Of a stretch of 56,394 nt of DNA, positions 36,064 to 44,253 are shown piece by piece. The translations under genes were made by a program, and so were the position numbers. Position 1 is the first letter of the stretch, and each line of letters opens with the position of its first letter. The notes under the pieces were generated by a model. The model made no database searches and was not told the origin of the DNA. It saw nothing but the letters and a program-made list of their open reading frames with translations. Where the stretch lies: NCBI GenBank assembly GCA_038239195.1, contig JBBSEZ010000011.1, forward strand, positions 1 to 56,394, in the 5' to 3' direction. The DNA comes from JBBSEZ01 sp038239195. Its GTDB lineage: Bacteria; Planctomycetota; Planctomycetia; Gemmatales; Gemmataceae.

Positions 36064-36846
36064 ATGACCTCGTTCCGCGATCGCGTCGTGCTTATAACGG
36101 GGGCCGCCAGCGGCATCGGCCGGCAAATGGCCCTCGAGCTGGCCGCCGAGGGGGCGCTCATCGCCGCCCTCGACCGCCAGGCCGCCGGCCTCGACGCGCT
36201 CGCCGCCGAGCTGGCCGGCAAGCGCGTCGCCACCGCCGTCGCCGACGTGACCGACCTCGCGGCGGTTCGCGTGGCGGTCGCCAGTCTGGAGTCCCGGCTC
36301 GGAGGGCCCACCGACCTGCTCATCGCCAGCGCAGGCATTGGGCGGGCGACGCCGGCGGCGACCTTCTCCGCCGAGGAGGTCAGCGCCATGATCCAGATCA
36401 ACCTTATCGGCGTCGTCAATAGTATCGACGCCGTCCTGCCGAAGATGCGCGAGCGCCGCAGCGGGCACATCGCTGCCCTCTCCAGCCTGGCCTCGTACCG
36501 GGGCATCCCCCTCATGGGCGCCTACTGCGCCAGCAAGGCAGGGCTCAACGCCTTGCTCGACTCGCTGCGCGTCGAGTTGCGCGCCTACGGGATCGCCGTC
36601 ACCACCCTCTGCCCCGGCTGGATACGCACGCCGATGACGGCCCCGATCGGGCTTCCGGCCGGCGAGCTCATCGAGGTCGAATATGCCGTCCGCCGCATGC
36701 TCCAGGCGATCCGGGCGCGCCGGCCCTACCTGGCCTTCCCGGCGCGAGGCGCCTGGCAGGTGCGCCTGCTAAAATACCTGCCGGGCCGCTGGAGCGACTG
36801 GCTGGCCCATCGCTTCATGGTGCGTGCCGAGAAGTTGAAGAAGTGA
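36064..36846 (+). CDS. Short-chain dehydrogenase/reductase
   Basis: A 260-residue classical SDR. The cofactor loop is TGAASGIGRQ (about 13-22) and the catalytic set is Ser in LSSLASY with YCASK (Tyr-x-x-x-Lys). An NxG-type motif appears as ASAGIG. The basic C-terminal region (VRLLKYLPGRWSDWLAHRFMV) may touch the membrane. It lies seven bases before bpt and is probably co-transcribed. Substrate unknown. Confidence 0.88.
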   Translation: MTSFRDRVVLITGAASGIGRQMALELAAEGALIAALDRQAAGLDALAAELAGKRVATAVADVTDLAAVRVAVASLESRLGGPTDLLIASAGIGRATPAATFSAEEVSAMIQINLIGVVNSIDAVLPKMRERRSGHIAALSSLASYRGIPLMGAYCASKAGLNALLDSLRVELRAYGIAVTTLCPGWIRTPMTAPIGLPAGELIEVEYAVRRMLQAIRARRPYLAFPARGAWQVRLLKYLPGRWSDWLAHRFMVRAEKLKK

Positions 36847-36853
36847 GCCCCGT

Positions 36854-37624
36854 ATGGAATCGCTGTTCCGCTATGTCTCGTCGCCCAGCCCGTGCGGCTA
36901 CCTCCCCGACCGGGAGTGGAGCCTCGAGCACGAGTACGTCCTCTCGCTGAACAAGGCGGAATACCTCGGCCGCATGCTCGAAGGCTGGCGCCGCTTCGGC
37001 ACCATGCTCTTTCGGCCCCACTGCCTCGCCTGCAACGCCTGTCGGGCGATCCGCGTCCGGGCGAGCGACTTTCGCCCCGACCGCAGCCAGCGCCGCGCCC
37101 GCCAGGCCAACGAGGGCGACGTGCGGCTGAGCATCGACGCGCCGTCGGTCACGCCCGCCAAGCTCGCCCTCTACGATCGCTACCACGCCCACCAGGCCGA
37201 GACGAAGGGCTGGCCGGAGCATGGCCCTCAGGACGCCGATGGCTACACCAGTTCGTTCGTCGCCCAGCCGTTCCCGATCGAGGAGTGGCGCTACTACGTC
37301 GGGCGTCGGCTCGTCGGCGTCGGCTACGTCGATTGCTGCCCGTCTCGGCCGCGCCCGGTCGGCGAGGGCGGTGTGCCGGTGCCCAACGCCGAGGACGCGG
37401 GGGGGCTGTCGGCGATTTACTTTTTCTACGAACCGGGAGAGCGCATGCGCTCGCTGGGCACTTACAATGTGCTGTGCCTGATCGAGGAGGCGGTGCGTCG
37501 CGGGCTGCCGTACGTCTACCTGGGGTACTACGTCGAGGGCTGCGGGTCGATGGAGTACAAGACGCGCTTCGCCCCGAACGAGCTGCGCGGGGCCGACGGG
37601 GCGTGGCGCGCCTTCCGGGGGTAG
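36854..37624 (+). CDS. bpt: Aspartate/glutamate leucyltransferase (Bpt)
   Basis: A 256-residue bacterial leucyl/arginyl-tRNA-protein transferase that tags acidic N-termini with leucine for ClpS/ClpAP degradation. Recognisable features are SPCGYLPDREWSLE, then FGTMLFRPHCLACNACRAIRV, the RSQRRARQANEG block, and GLSAIYFFYEPGERMRSLGTYN. The C-terminal YVYLGYYVEGCGSMEYK block completes the domain. Length is normal. Confidence 0.92.
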   Translation: MESLFRYVSSPSPCGYLPDREWSLEHEYVLSLNKAEYLGRMLEGWRRFGTMLFRPHCLACNACRAIRVRASDFRPDRSQRRARQANEGDVRLSIDAPSVTPAKLALYDRYHAHQAETKGWPEHGPQDADGYTSSFVAQPFPIEEWRYYVGRRLVGVGYVDCCPSRPRPVGEGGVPVPNAEDAGGLSAIYFFYEPGERMRSLGTYNVLCLIEEAVRRGLPYVYLGYYVEGCGSMEYKTRFAPNELRGADGAWRAFRG

Positions 37625-37679
37625 GGCCTGGTCATGCCTTGCGAACGCGCCCGCCGTCGCCGTCCGCAACAACGAGCCC

Positions 37680-37764
37680 ATCGAGAAGGCCGGGCTCGAG
37701 GCCGACCGCAGGCGCCTGCTGCCTGAACGCCCCAAGGACGTACACCAGCCCATCGGCCTTGCCC
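37680..37764 (+). pseudogene. Fossil copy of part of an ABC transporter ATPase
   Basis: This short stretch aligns without gaps to the intact ABC ATPase gene near 41522-41606. The translations are IEKAGLEADRRRLLPERPK here and IEKVGLKADRKRLLREYSK there, then a shared IGLA. The signature motif (SKGMRQ) is ruined to PKDVHQ. There is no open frame around it, so it is a decayed partial duplication. Confidence 0.7.
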
Positions 37765-37789
37765 GGGGCGCTAATCGACGGCCCCGTGC

Positions 37790-38274
37790 ATCATTTTTTC
37801 TCTGACGATTTACGGCCGTGCAGCGCCCGGATCGCATTGTCCAGGAGCGCTGGATCGAGGCCCCTGCGAGCCTCGGGCAGTTCTTGTCTCGCCGCTTTCG
37901 CGGCTGGCGCTCGTGCCACCGACTTGTTGCCCCAAGGGACGACCGCCGGAGGGTGAACGTCGTGCCGCTTGGGAGGCGTTTCCCCAGGCGGAGCACGCCG
38001 TCCACCTGGTCCCGATCCATCCCCGGCTTCAGGAAGAGCATCCGAACGTGGATGCTCACGGGGCCAGGAATGACCGGCTTGCCCTCGAGCAAGGGGACAA
38101 GCAAGCACCACAGGAACGCGCTCGATACCGCTATCCGTTTGCCCCCCTGTCGCCTGACGACCCAGATCAGCAACCAGGCCGGCAGCAAGGACAGGATACC
38201 GCGAAATGTCGCGATCCCGGCCCGGTCTGCTGCGCCCGCTGGTACGGCACATTGCCCCCGCCCGAACTTCCCTG
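37790..38274 (-). other. Possible degraded small membrane-protein gene
   Basis: The minus frame running down from 38278 shows a membrane segment (GILSLLPAWLLIWVV) and then FLKPGMDRDQVDGVLRLGK, which resembles the BamE/SmpA-type GMxxxQV motif. After that the sequence becomes Arg-rich noise, so the gene appears damaged or this is chance. I see no other gene in this interval. Confidence 0.3.
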
Positions 38275-39180
38275 TCACTTTTTCCGAGGCAACGGTTCCG
38301 TAACTACTGGCTCGGGGACCTCGATCCCCAACACCTTGAGCGAAGCGAACGCGGCCGCGCGAACGGGATACGTCCGGTGTGTCTCGATGATCCGCGCCCC
38401 CTCTTGCTTCTGATGGGTCACAACGGAGCCGTCCGTCAGTAATTTCTTGAGGGCGGTCACGTTCTCATCGGACTTGAAGAACTTGAGGGCTCGTGCGCCT
38501 TCCTCCCGCAAGAATTGGTCGTCCGAACTGGCCCACCGGCGGGCCTGACGTTCCAGCAACTCATTCACGGGCACCTTTCGGGTGAAGGTCGCTGCCCCCC
38601 TGGGCCAAACGAGGTGGTGTTCTCGCAACCGCTTGACCTTTTTATTCGCGGCAATGGCATCTCGGGCGTATTGGAGGACCTTCTTCGGCTCCGTCGGGTC
38701 CCGCAGATCGAGCGTGTAGACCTTCCCCAGATGAGCGATGTTCGTCCCCAACTTGGCGGGGGCCGTCAGTTCGATCACGCTCCCGTAGCTGTTGCGCAGC
38801 GTCAGGTCGTACAAGGCTGCTTTCTCGCACCACCACCGCGCGCCGACGTTCGCCGGCCTGGTGTCGGCGAGGAACACCAACAGCTCCCGCTCCGTCTTCT
38901 TCCACCGGGGCACCTCATGGTGGTCCCAGTCCGGAACCACGTAGGTGTGAAACGGCTTGTGCTGGCCTTTGAGCGTCTCCCGGACCTTGATCACAACCGT
39001 GATCCACTTTCGCTTGGGGCCGTCCACCTCCCGAACATAGTCAACGACCACGGCCCGGACAACCACCTGACTGTCCGCCGCCATCCAGTCGAGCGTCTCC
39101 ACCGTGTAAAATAACGGCTGGGCCCTGGCTTCGGCAGCGAGAAGGAGCACCAACGGCAGAACGAGTAGCGGACGCGACAT
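38275..39180 (-). CDS. Secreted hypothetical protein, 301 residues
   Basis: A signal peptide (SRPLLVLPLVLLLAAEARA) leads into a soluble domain that I do not recognise. Early strands (VVVRAVVVDYVREV, KWITVVIKVRETLKG) look like a small beta-barrel as seen in planctomycete exported proteins. The C-terminal part is helical with HEAT-like features (FLREEGARALKFFKSDE, RAAAFASLKVLG). AAAGGAGGG before the ATG is a strong ribosome site. Confidence 0.65.
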   Translation of the reverse strand: MSRPLLVLPLVLLLAAEARAQPLFYTVETLDWMAADSQVVVRAVVVDYVREVDGPKRKWITVVIKVRETLKGQHKPFHTYVVPDWDHHEVPRWKKTERELLVFLADTRPANVGARWWCEKAALYDLTLRNSYGSVIELTAPAKLGTNIAHLGKVYTLDLRDPTEPKKVLQYARDAIAANKKVKRLREHHLVWPRGAATFTRKVPVNELLERQARRWASSDDQFLREEGARALKFFKSDENVTALKKLLTDGSVVTHQKQEGARIIETHRTYPVRAAAFASLKVLGIEVPEPVVTEPLPRKK

Positions 39181-39355
39181 AAGAATGCCCTCCTTTCTGA
39201 TGCGACTTGTGCCAACGAAGAGCGTGCTGTTCCCTCGGCATGGAAGGGCCTCAGCGCCCGGTTCGGCGCCGGTATCCCGGGTGTCCCTCTGACTCTCTTC
39301 TCGGGCCTGCCCTTCCGCCTTCATCCCTCTTGTATCGCCTTCGTCCTCGTCCGGG

Positions 39356-39958
39356 TCAACCCGGCGGAGGAGGAACAGCGACGCCGGACACGTAGGCGTC
39401 TCTGTTTAACGCCCTCGCCCGCCCGCGCGCCTTTCGGCTTTCAGCGTCCTCGGCATTCGGATCGTAGAGCCGGCACAGCACGAACCGGAAGGCCGCAAGC
39501 CCCAGGCCAAGCCCCAGGGCCGTTCCCGCGGAACCGAGAAGTACAGCGGTTGCGACGGGGAAGGCCTCCGGGTGGGCGAGCCCCGACACGAGCGACCAGG
39601 CCGCGAACAAGAGGCACGCGGAGACGCAGAGTAACACGCTGGGGAGGAGCACGCTGCGATACCGGAGTTGCCTGGCACGCCGGACCATTGGCCGCTGATA
39701 CCACCCACAGACCGGGCAGGGCACGGGATCGCAGCCGGTTTCGAGGTCGCGGCGAAGCTTGTCCCGGGCGCGGGCCTCGGCGGTAGCGTAGTCCCGGACG
39801 AGAAAGCTCGTGGATCGGCCCTGGGCCGATCGGCAGAGTTGGTAGACGTACTCGAAGCCGCAGGCCTCGCACCGGGCCGCTTTGATGGTCGTCCCTCTTT
39901 CCGTCGCGGATGCTTCTTCAAAGAGGTAGGCCAACAGATAAACGGGAGGGAAGGCCAC
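39356..39958 (-). CDS. Zn-knuckle membrane protein, hypothetical
   Basis: A 200-residue protein. The N-terminal half has CEACGFEYVYQL and CPVCGWY, two CxxC pairs likely to bind one zinc. Two membrane segments follow (SVLLPSVLLCVSACLLFAAW and AVLLGSAGTALGLGLGLAAF), then a basic tail. The GTG start is preceded by GAGGAGGT. Function unknown. Confidence 0.65.
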   Translation of the reverse strand: MAFPPVYLLAYLFEEASATERGTTIKAARCEACGFEYVYQLCRSAQGRSTSFLVRDYATAEARARDKLRRDLETGCDPVPCPVCGWYQRPMVRRARQLRYRSVLLPSVLLCVSACLLFAAWSLVSGLAHPEAFPVATAVLLGSAGTALGLGLGLAAFRFVLCRLYDPNAEDAESRKARGRARALNRDAYVSGVAVPPPPG

Positions 39959-40083
39959 GACGACACCTCCTCACTGTACGAAGTCGAACGCCATGCCCGC
40001 GCGGCGCGGATGAAACCAGGAGCAGCCGGCCCGGTCCGCTTCAGCACGACGTCAGAAAAACTTGCTCCGAATGCCCCCTGCCG

Positions 40084-40584
40084 CTATTCATCTCCCGACG
40101 GGCCGTAGATGCCGGGAACAGGCACGTCGTTCAAGCGGAGATAGACGCACAGGATCGCGCGGTGGTGGATCAGGTGGTTGAGGAGGAAGTACCGCATCAC
40201 CGTCGCCCGCGGCATGGTGAAGAGCGGCTCTCCCGCCTGGAGACACGACCACTGCTGTGCCATCTCTTGGTCCTTCACCGCCGCAATCGCCTTCCGGGCT
40301 GCGGCAACGTTCCGGTCAAAGAGGTCGAGGACCTCCTGACGAGTCGTCAGCTCTGGCGACCGGTAAGGCTCCCCGCCAGGCGGGGCGAAGTCCAACGAGG
40401 GCAGCGTGAGCGTTGCTTCCACCCAGCCCGGGATCTCCGCGAGGTGGTTCGCGTTCCAGCCGATCGTGTTGGACTTGGGATGGGGGCGCCAGTCCAGTTT
40501 GTCCTCCAGAACGCGCTCCAGCACCTTGCGCGTCTTGGCCATCTCCTCGTCGAGCTCCGGCAGAATGGTTTCGGCGTAACTCAT
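40084..40584 (-). CDS. DinB-family protein
   Basis: A 166-residue four-helix-bundle protein of the DinB/YfiT type. Helix 2 contains NTIGWNANHLAEI, the third helix begins around LDLFDRNVAAARKAI, and the last metal-site helix is YFLLNHLIHHRAIL. The His residues expected for metal binding are present. Members are thiol- or DNA-damage-related metalloenzymes; the role here is unknown. Confidence 0.82.
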   Translation of the reverse strand: MSYAETILPELDEEMAKTRKVLERVLEDKLDWRPHPKSNTIGWNANHLAEIPGWVEATLTLPSLDFAPPGGEPYRSPELTTRQEVLDLFDRNVAAARKAIAAVKDQEMAQQWSCLQAGEPLFTMPRATVMRYFLLNHLIHHRAILCVYLRLNDVPVPGIYGPSGDE

Positions 40585-41140
40585 TGGCTGTTCCTGGACG
40601 AAAGGGAGAAGGTTGACTGGGCTTCTGACGATTCAGTTCAGCACCCGCGGGGCTCGATCGCCTACAAATCAGGGAAAGCAATCGTGCCCCCGCGGTCTGC
40701 TGGTCGGGTAAGGGGTGAGGGGTCGATGATCCTTTCGGCCACCCTCCACGACCGGAGTTTTCTACGAGAAGCTCCGAGGGACGGCCCTCGGCGAGGTGCC
40801 CTTTCCCGAACCGCCGCGACTGCTCGATCACCCCCCGCGCCTGCGCGTCCGGGATTGCTCGCCGCGCACGCAGACTTGTTCCATCGAATGGTGCGACTTG
40901 CCCCTGCCGGGGTCGCCGTCGAGCATGGTCCGTTTGCCGTGCCCGAATCTGGGCCGGCCAGTGCCAAGACACCGGCCCGGCGGCCGTCGCGGCCCGCCCC
41001 GTCCTGCCGGGGCTGATCGAAGAACGCCCTCGGCCATAGATTGTCCCCACCGGCCGGCGAACGCTCACGCCGCCGCGTGCGTAGCAGCAGGGGGACGGGC
41101 CGTCCACGCCGCGAACGAGGCCCCTAGCGAAGGGTGGCGC
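40585..41140. other. Gene-free stretch before the ABC operon
   Basis: No intact gene is visible in 556 bases. On the minus strand near 40900-40945 a fragment reads LDGDPGRGKS, like a Walker A of an AAA_25-type ATPase, but stops and noise surround it. It may be a gene fossil or chance. The promoter of the ABC operon should lie in the right half. Confidence 0.35.
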
Positions 41141-42124
41141 ATGTCGAAAGACGCCGAAGTGATCGTCGAGACGCGCAAGCTGACCAAGGTCTACCGCGAC
41201 TTCTGGGGCCGCCAGAAGAAAATCGCCCTACGCGCCCTCAACCTCGAGATCCGCAAGGGCGAGATCTTCGGGCTGCTCGGGCCCAACGGCTCCGGCAAGA
41301 CGACCACCATCAAGCTCCTGCTCGGACTGCTCTTCCCCACCGACGGCGACGCCCTCGTCTTCGGCCAGCCCGCCGCCGACGTCCGCAAGAACGAGCGCAT
41401 CGGCTACCTGCCCGAGGAGTCCTACCTCTACCGCTTCCTCAACGCCGAGGAGACCCTCGACTTCTACGGCCGGCTGTTCGACCTCACCCCCGCCCACCGC
41501 GAGGCCAAGGCCCAGGAACTGATCGAGAAGGTCGGCCTCAAGGCCGACCGCAAGCGCCTGCTGCGCGAATACTCCAAGGGCATGCGCCAGCGCATCGGCC
41601 TGGCCCAGGCCCACCTCAACGACCCCGACCTGGTGATCCTCGACGAGCCGACGAGCGGCCTCGATCCGCTCGGCACGCGCTGGATGAAGAACCTCATCCT
41701 CGAACTGCGCAGCCTCGGCAAGACCGTCCTGATGTGCAGCCATCGCCTCGAAGACGTTCAGGACGTCTGCGACCGCATCGCCATCCTCGACAACGGCGAG
41801 TTGCAAGCCTACGGCAGCGTCAAGACGCTGCTGCAAGACACCAACCGCGTCGAGATGCGCGCCAGCGGGCTGCAACTGACCGACGACCTGCGCCGCGACC
41901 TCGAAGAGGTGTTGAAGCGGCACGGCGGGGCCCTCGACACGGTGGGCCATCCGACCACGACGCTCGAAGACTACTTCCTGCGCATCGTCGAGGAGAGCAA
42001 GGCGCACCCCGGGCGGCGTTTCCTTCCTGGTGCGACACCTGGCGAGGGGGGCGACCGCGTCACCAGGCTCCCGGCCTCCCCTCCCGTGGCCCCCGGGAGC
42101 ACGGCGATCACCGACAAGCCCTGA
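41141..42124 (+). CDS. ABC transporter ATP-binding protein (ABC-2 type)
   Basis: A 327-residue ATPase. Walker A is GPNGSGKT (47-54), the signature is YSKGMRQRIGL, Walker B is LVILDEPTSGLD and the switch His is in CSHRLEDV. An extended C-terminal domain of about 100 residues (from VEMRASGLQL) is typical of ABC-2 exporters. The ATG at 41141 is chosen because homology begins just after it. It pairs with the permease that starts 100 bases downstream. Confidence 0.92.
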   Translation: MSKDAEVIVETRKLTKVYRDFWGRQKKIALRALNLEIRKGEIFGLLGPNGSGKTTTIKLLLGLLFPTDGDALVFGQPAADVRKNERIGYLPEESYLYRFLNAEETLDFYGRLFDLTPAHREAKAQELIEKVGLKADRKRLLREYSKGMRQRIGLAQAHLNDPDLVILDEPTSGLDPLGTRWMKNLILELRSLGKTVLMCSHRLEDVQDVCDRIAILDNGELQAYGSVKTLLQDTNRVEMRASGLQLTDDLRRDLEEVLKRHGGALDTVGHPTTTLEDYFLRIVEESKAHPGRRFLPGATPGEGGDRVTRLPASPPVAPGSTAITDKP

Positions 42125-42153
42125 TTCGCTCCCCGCGCGAGGGGGCCTCGTTT

Positions 42154-42203
42154 AGCGACGCTTCGCAGAAGGGTTGCGGCCCACGCTTCTGCGATGCGTC
42201 GCT
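42154..42203. repeat. Palindrome between ABC ATPase and permease genes
   Basis: An 18-base arm (42154-42171) matches the reverse complement of 42186-42203 at 17 of 18 positions, with a 14-base loop. The left end shares CGTTTAGCGACGC with 32884-32896, so it is a dispersed element. It may temper read-through between the two genes. Confidence 0.65.
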
Positions 42204-42224
42204 CGACGGGCATGAGGACCTGCC

Positions 42225-44156
42225 ATGTTCGGCGCTCTGTTCTTCGACCGCGACCCGCTGCAACTCCACGACCTGGGCCCGGGCTTTCTTTCCTGGCTTC
42301 AGGACGCCGGCGGTTTCGCGGCGGCCGGGCTCGTCCTGTGGCTCGTCTTCGGCCTGAGCCGCTGGCGCACCGAGCAGCGTGCCGCCGTCCCCGGCTGGCA
42401 GTCCGGCGTCTTCTCCGGCGCCATTCTCGGCGCGGCCCTCTCCTACCTCGTCTACTTCGCCCTCTTCCCCTTCGTCGCCACGAGCGAGCCCTCCACGAGC
42501 GCGCCCGTCGCCGGACAGCAATCGAGCGGAGGCCTGGCCGGAGCACAGGGGCTATTCCTCGCCCTGGGTGGGGCCTGCGCCATCGTCGCCGTCGGCCTGC
42601 CGTTCGGCCGCAACCTCGCCCGGGTGCGGTTTCGCCGCATCTTCGCCCTCGCCAAGCTCAGCTTCAAGGAGGCCGTGCGCCGCCGGGCCCTCTACGCCTG
42701 CTCCGCCCTGCTGCTCGTCTTCCTGTTCGGCTCGTGGTTCATCGACACCAAGCCGTCCGATCAGGTGCGCACTTACGTCCAGGTCGTCTTCTGGTCGATG
42801 ACGTTCCTGCTGCTGTTTACCTCCGTCCTCCTGGCCGCCTTCAGCATCCCCAACGACATCAAGCAGCAGACGATCCACACCATCGTCACCAAGCCCGTCG
42901 AGCGCTTCGAGGTCCTGATGGGGAGGTTCCTCGGCTTCCTGAGCTTGATGAGCCTGGTGCTCCTTTTGATGACGGCCGTCAGCCTGCTCTACATCTTGCG
43001 CGGCGTGAAGCAGGAGGCGGCGGAAGAGAGCCTCAAGGCACGCATCCCCCTCTACGGCGAGCTGGAGTTCGAGAACACCGGCGACAAGAAGAAGGGCACC
43101 GACGTCGGCCGCGAGAGGCCCAGCGAGCGCGAGTGGGACTTCCGCAGCTACATCACCGGTTCCAAACCGGGGCTCCCGCCGCAAATGGCCCGCTGGGACT
43201 TCCGCACGCTGCCCGGGCGCCTGGCCCAGCGCGATCGGGTGCGCATCGAGTTCAGCTTCGACGTCTACCGCACGACCAAGGGGAAAGAGAACAAGGGCGT
43301 GCCCTGCTCGTTCTACTTCCGTACCTGGCGTTACGAGGACGGCAACGACAAGGCGTTCCGCGACGAGCGCGAGGTGCTGCGCAAGCAGGGCAAGACCGAG
43401 GCCGAGATCGAGGGGCCCCTCTCCGAGAAGTACGGCTACTACGAGCCCCGCGGCGCCGTCGAGGTCACCGACTTCAAGATCCAGTCGCTCGACGTGCCCG
43501 GCGCGCTGTTCCGCAACGCCGTGACCGATCAGCCCCCCTCGGGCAAACCGCGGCTCCAGCTCCGCGTGCGCTGCACCAGCCCGACGCAGTACGTCGGCAT
43601 GGCGAAGTACGACCTGTACGCGCGCGAGGACGAGCCCGGCGGATCGGAGCGCCTGGAGTTCGCCTGGAACTTCTTCAAGACTTCGTTCGGGCTGTGGCTG
43701 CGCCTGGCGCTGATGATCGGCCTCGCCGTGGCGCTGAGCACCTACCTGAGCGGGGTCATCACCATGCTGGTGACGCTGGTCTTCTACGTGGGCGGACTGT
43801 GTCAGGAGTTCATCCGCAGCGTCGCCTTCGGCAAGAACCCCGGCGGCGGGCCGCTCGAGGCGATGACGCGCCTCGCCAAGGGCGAACTGACGGGCCCGTC
43901 GGGGGAGGACGATCCCTCCGCCGGCGCTCGGCTCATCCTCGCCTCGGACAACTCCTTCCGCTGGATGGTCCGCCGAATCCTCAACGTGATCCCCGACGTC
44001 GATCGCTTCGACCTCACCCCGTTCCTGGCCGAAGGCTTCGCCATCTCCGGCACGCAGATGCTGCTCAACCTGCTCCTGCTGGTCGGCTACCTCCTGCCGT
44101 GGGCGGTGTTGGCGTTTTACTTGATCCGGTGGCGCGAGGTGGCATCACCCAATTAG
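42225..44156 (+). CDS. ABC-2 type transporter permease with a large exported insert
   Basis: A 643-residue permease. Three membrane segments lie in the first 130 residues, then FALAKLSFKEAVRRRALYACSALLLV, the core ABC-2 start. QQTIHTIVTKPVERFEVLMGR is the coupling region, typical of the NosY/ABC-2 family. A soluble stretch of about 200 residues (about 270-480, from LRGVKQEAAEESLKA) follows a membrane helix and should face the outside. More membrane helices follow (LRLALMIGLAVALSTYL, MLLNLLLLVGYLLPWAVL). It is the partner of the ATPase upstream. Confidence 0.85.
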   Translation: MFGALFFDRDPLQLHDLGPGFLSWLQDAGGFAAAGLVLWLVFGLSRWRTEQRAAVPGWQSGVFSGAILGAALSYLVYFALFPFVATSEPSTSAPVAGQQSSGGLAGAQGLFLALGGACAIVAVGLPFGRNLARVRFRRIFALAKLSFKEAVRRRALYACSALLLVFLFGSWFIDTKPSDQVRTYVQVVFWSMTFLLLFTSVLLAAFSIPNDIKQQTIHTIVTKPVERFEVLMGRFLGFLSLMSLVLLLMTAVSLLYILRGVKQEAAEESLKARIPLYGELEFENTGDKKKGTDVGRERPSEREWDFRSYITGSKPGLPPQMARWDFRTLPGRLAQRDRVRIEFSFDVYRTTKGKENKGVPCSFYFRTWRYEDGNDKAFRDEREVLRKQGKTEAEIEGPLSEKYGYYEPRGAVEVTDFKIQSLDVPGALFRNAVTDQPPSGKPRLQLRVRCTSPTQYVGMAKYDLYAREDEPGGSERLEFAWNFFKTSFGLWLRLALMIGLAVALSTYLSGVITMLVTLVFYVGGLCQEFIRSVAFGKNPGGGPLEAMTRLAKGELTGPSGEDDPSAGARLILASDNSFRWMVRRILNVIPDVDRFDLTPFLAEGFAISGTQMLLNLLLLVGYLLPWAVLAFYLIRWREVASPN

Positions 44157-44231
44157 CCCGTAGTCCGTAGCCCGTAGTCCGTAGCAAAGACAGGACGCAG
44201 CGCGAGTTCTCTTTGCTACGGACTACGGGCT
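44155..44231. repeat. Tandem and inverted CCCGTAGTCCGTAG element
   Basis: AGCCCGTAGTCCGT occurs twice in tandem (44155-44168, 44169-44182). 44169-44190 is a perfect 22-base inverted match to 44210-44231, with a 19-base loop. It fills the gap between the permease stop and the ribosome site of the next gene. Confidence 0.75.
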
Positions 44232-44253
44232 CCCGACTGATAAGGAGGGGAGC

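Noticed and set aside
40662..40967. Minus-strand gene before the ABC operon
   Set aside because: The P-loop-like LDGDPGRGKS lies in another frame and no intact domain surrounds it.
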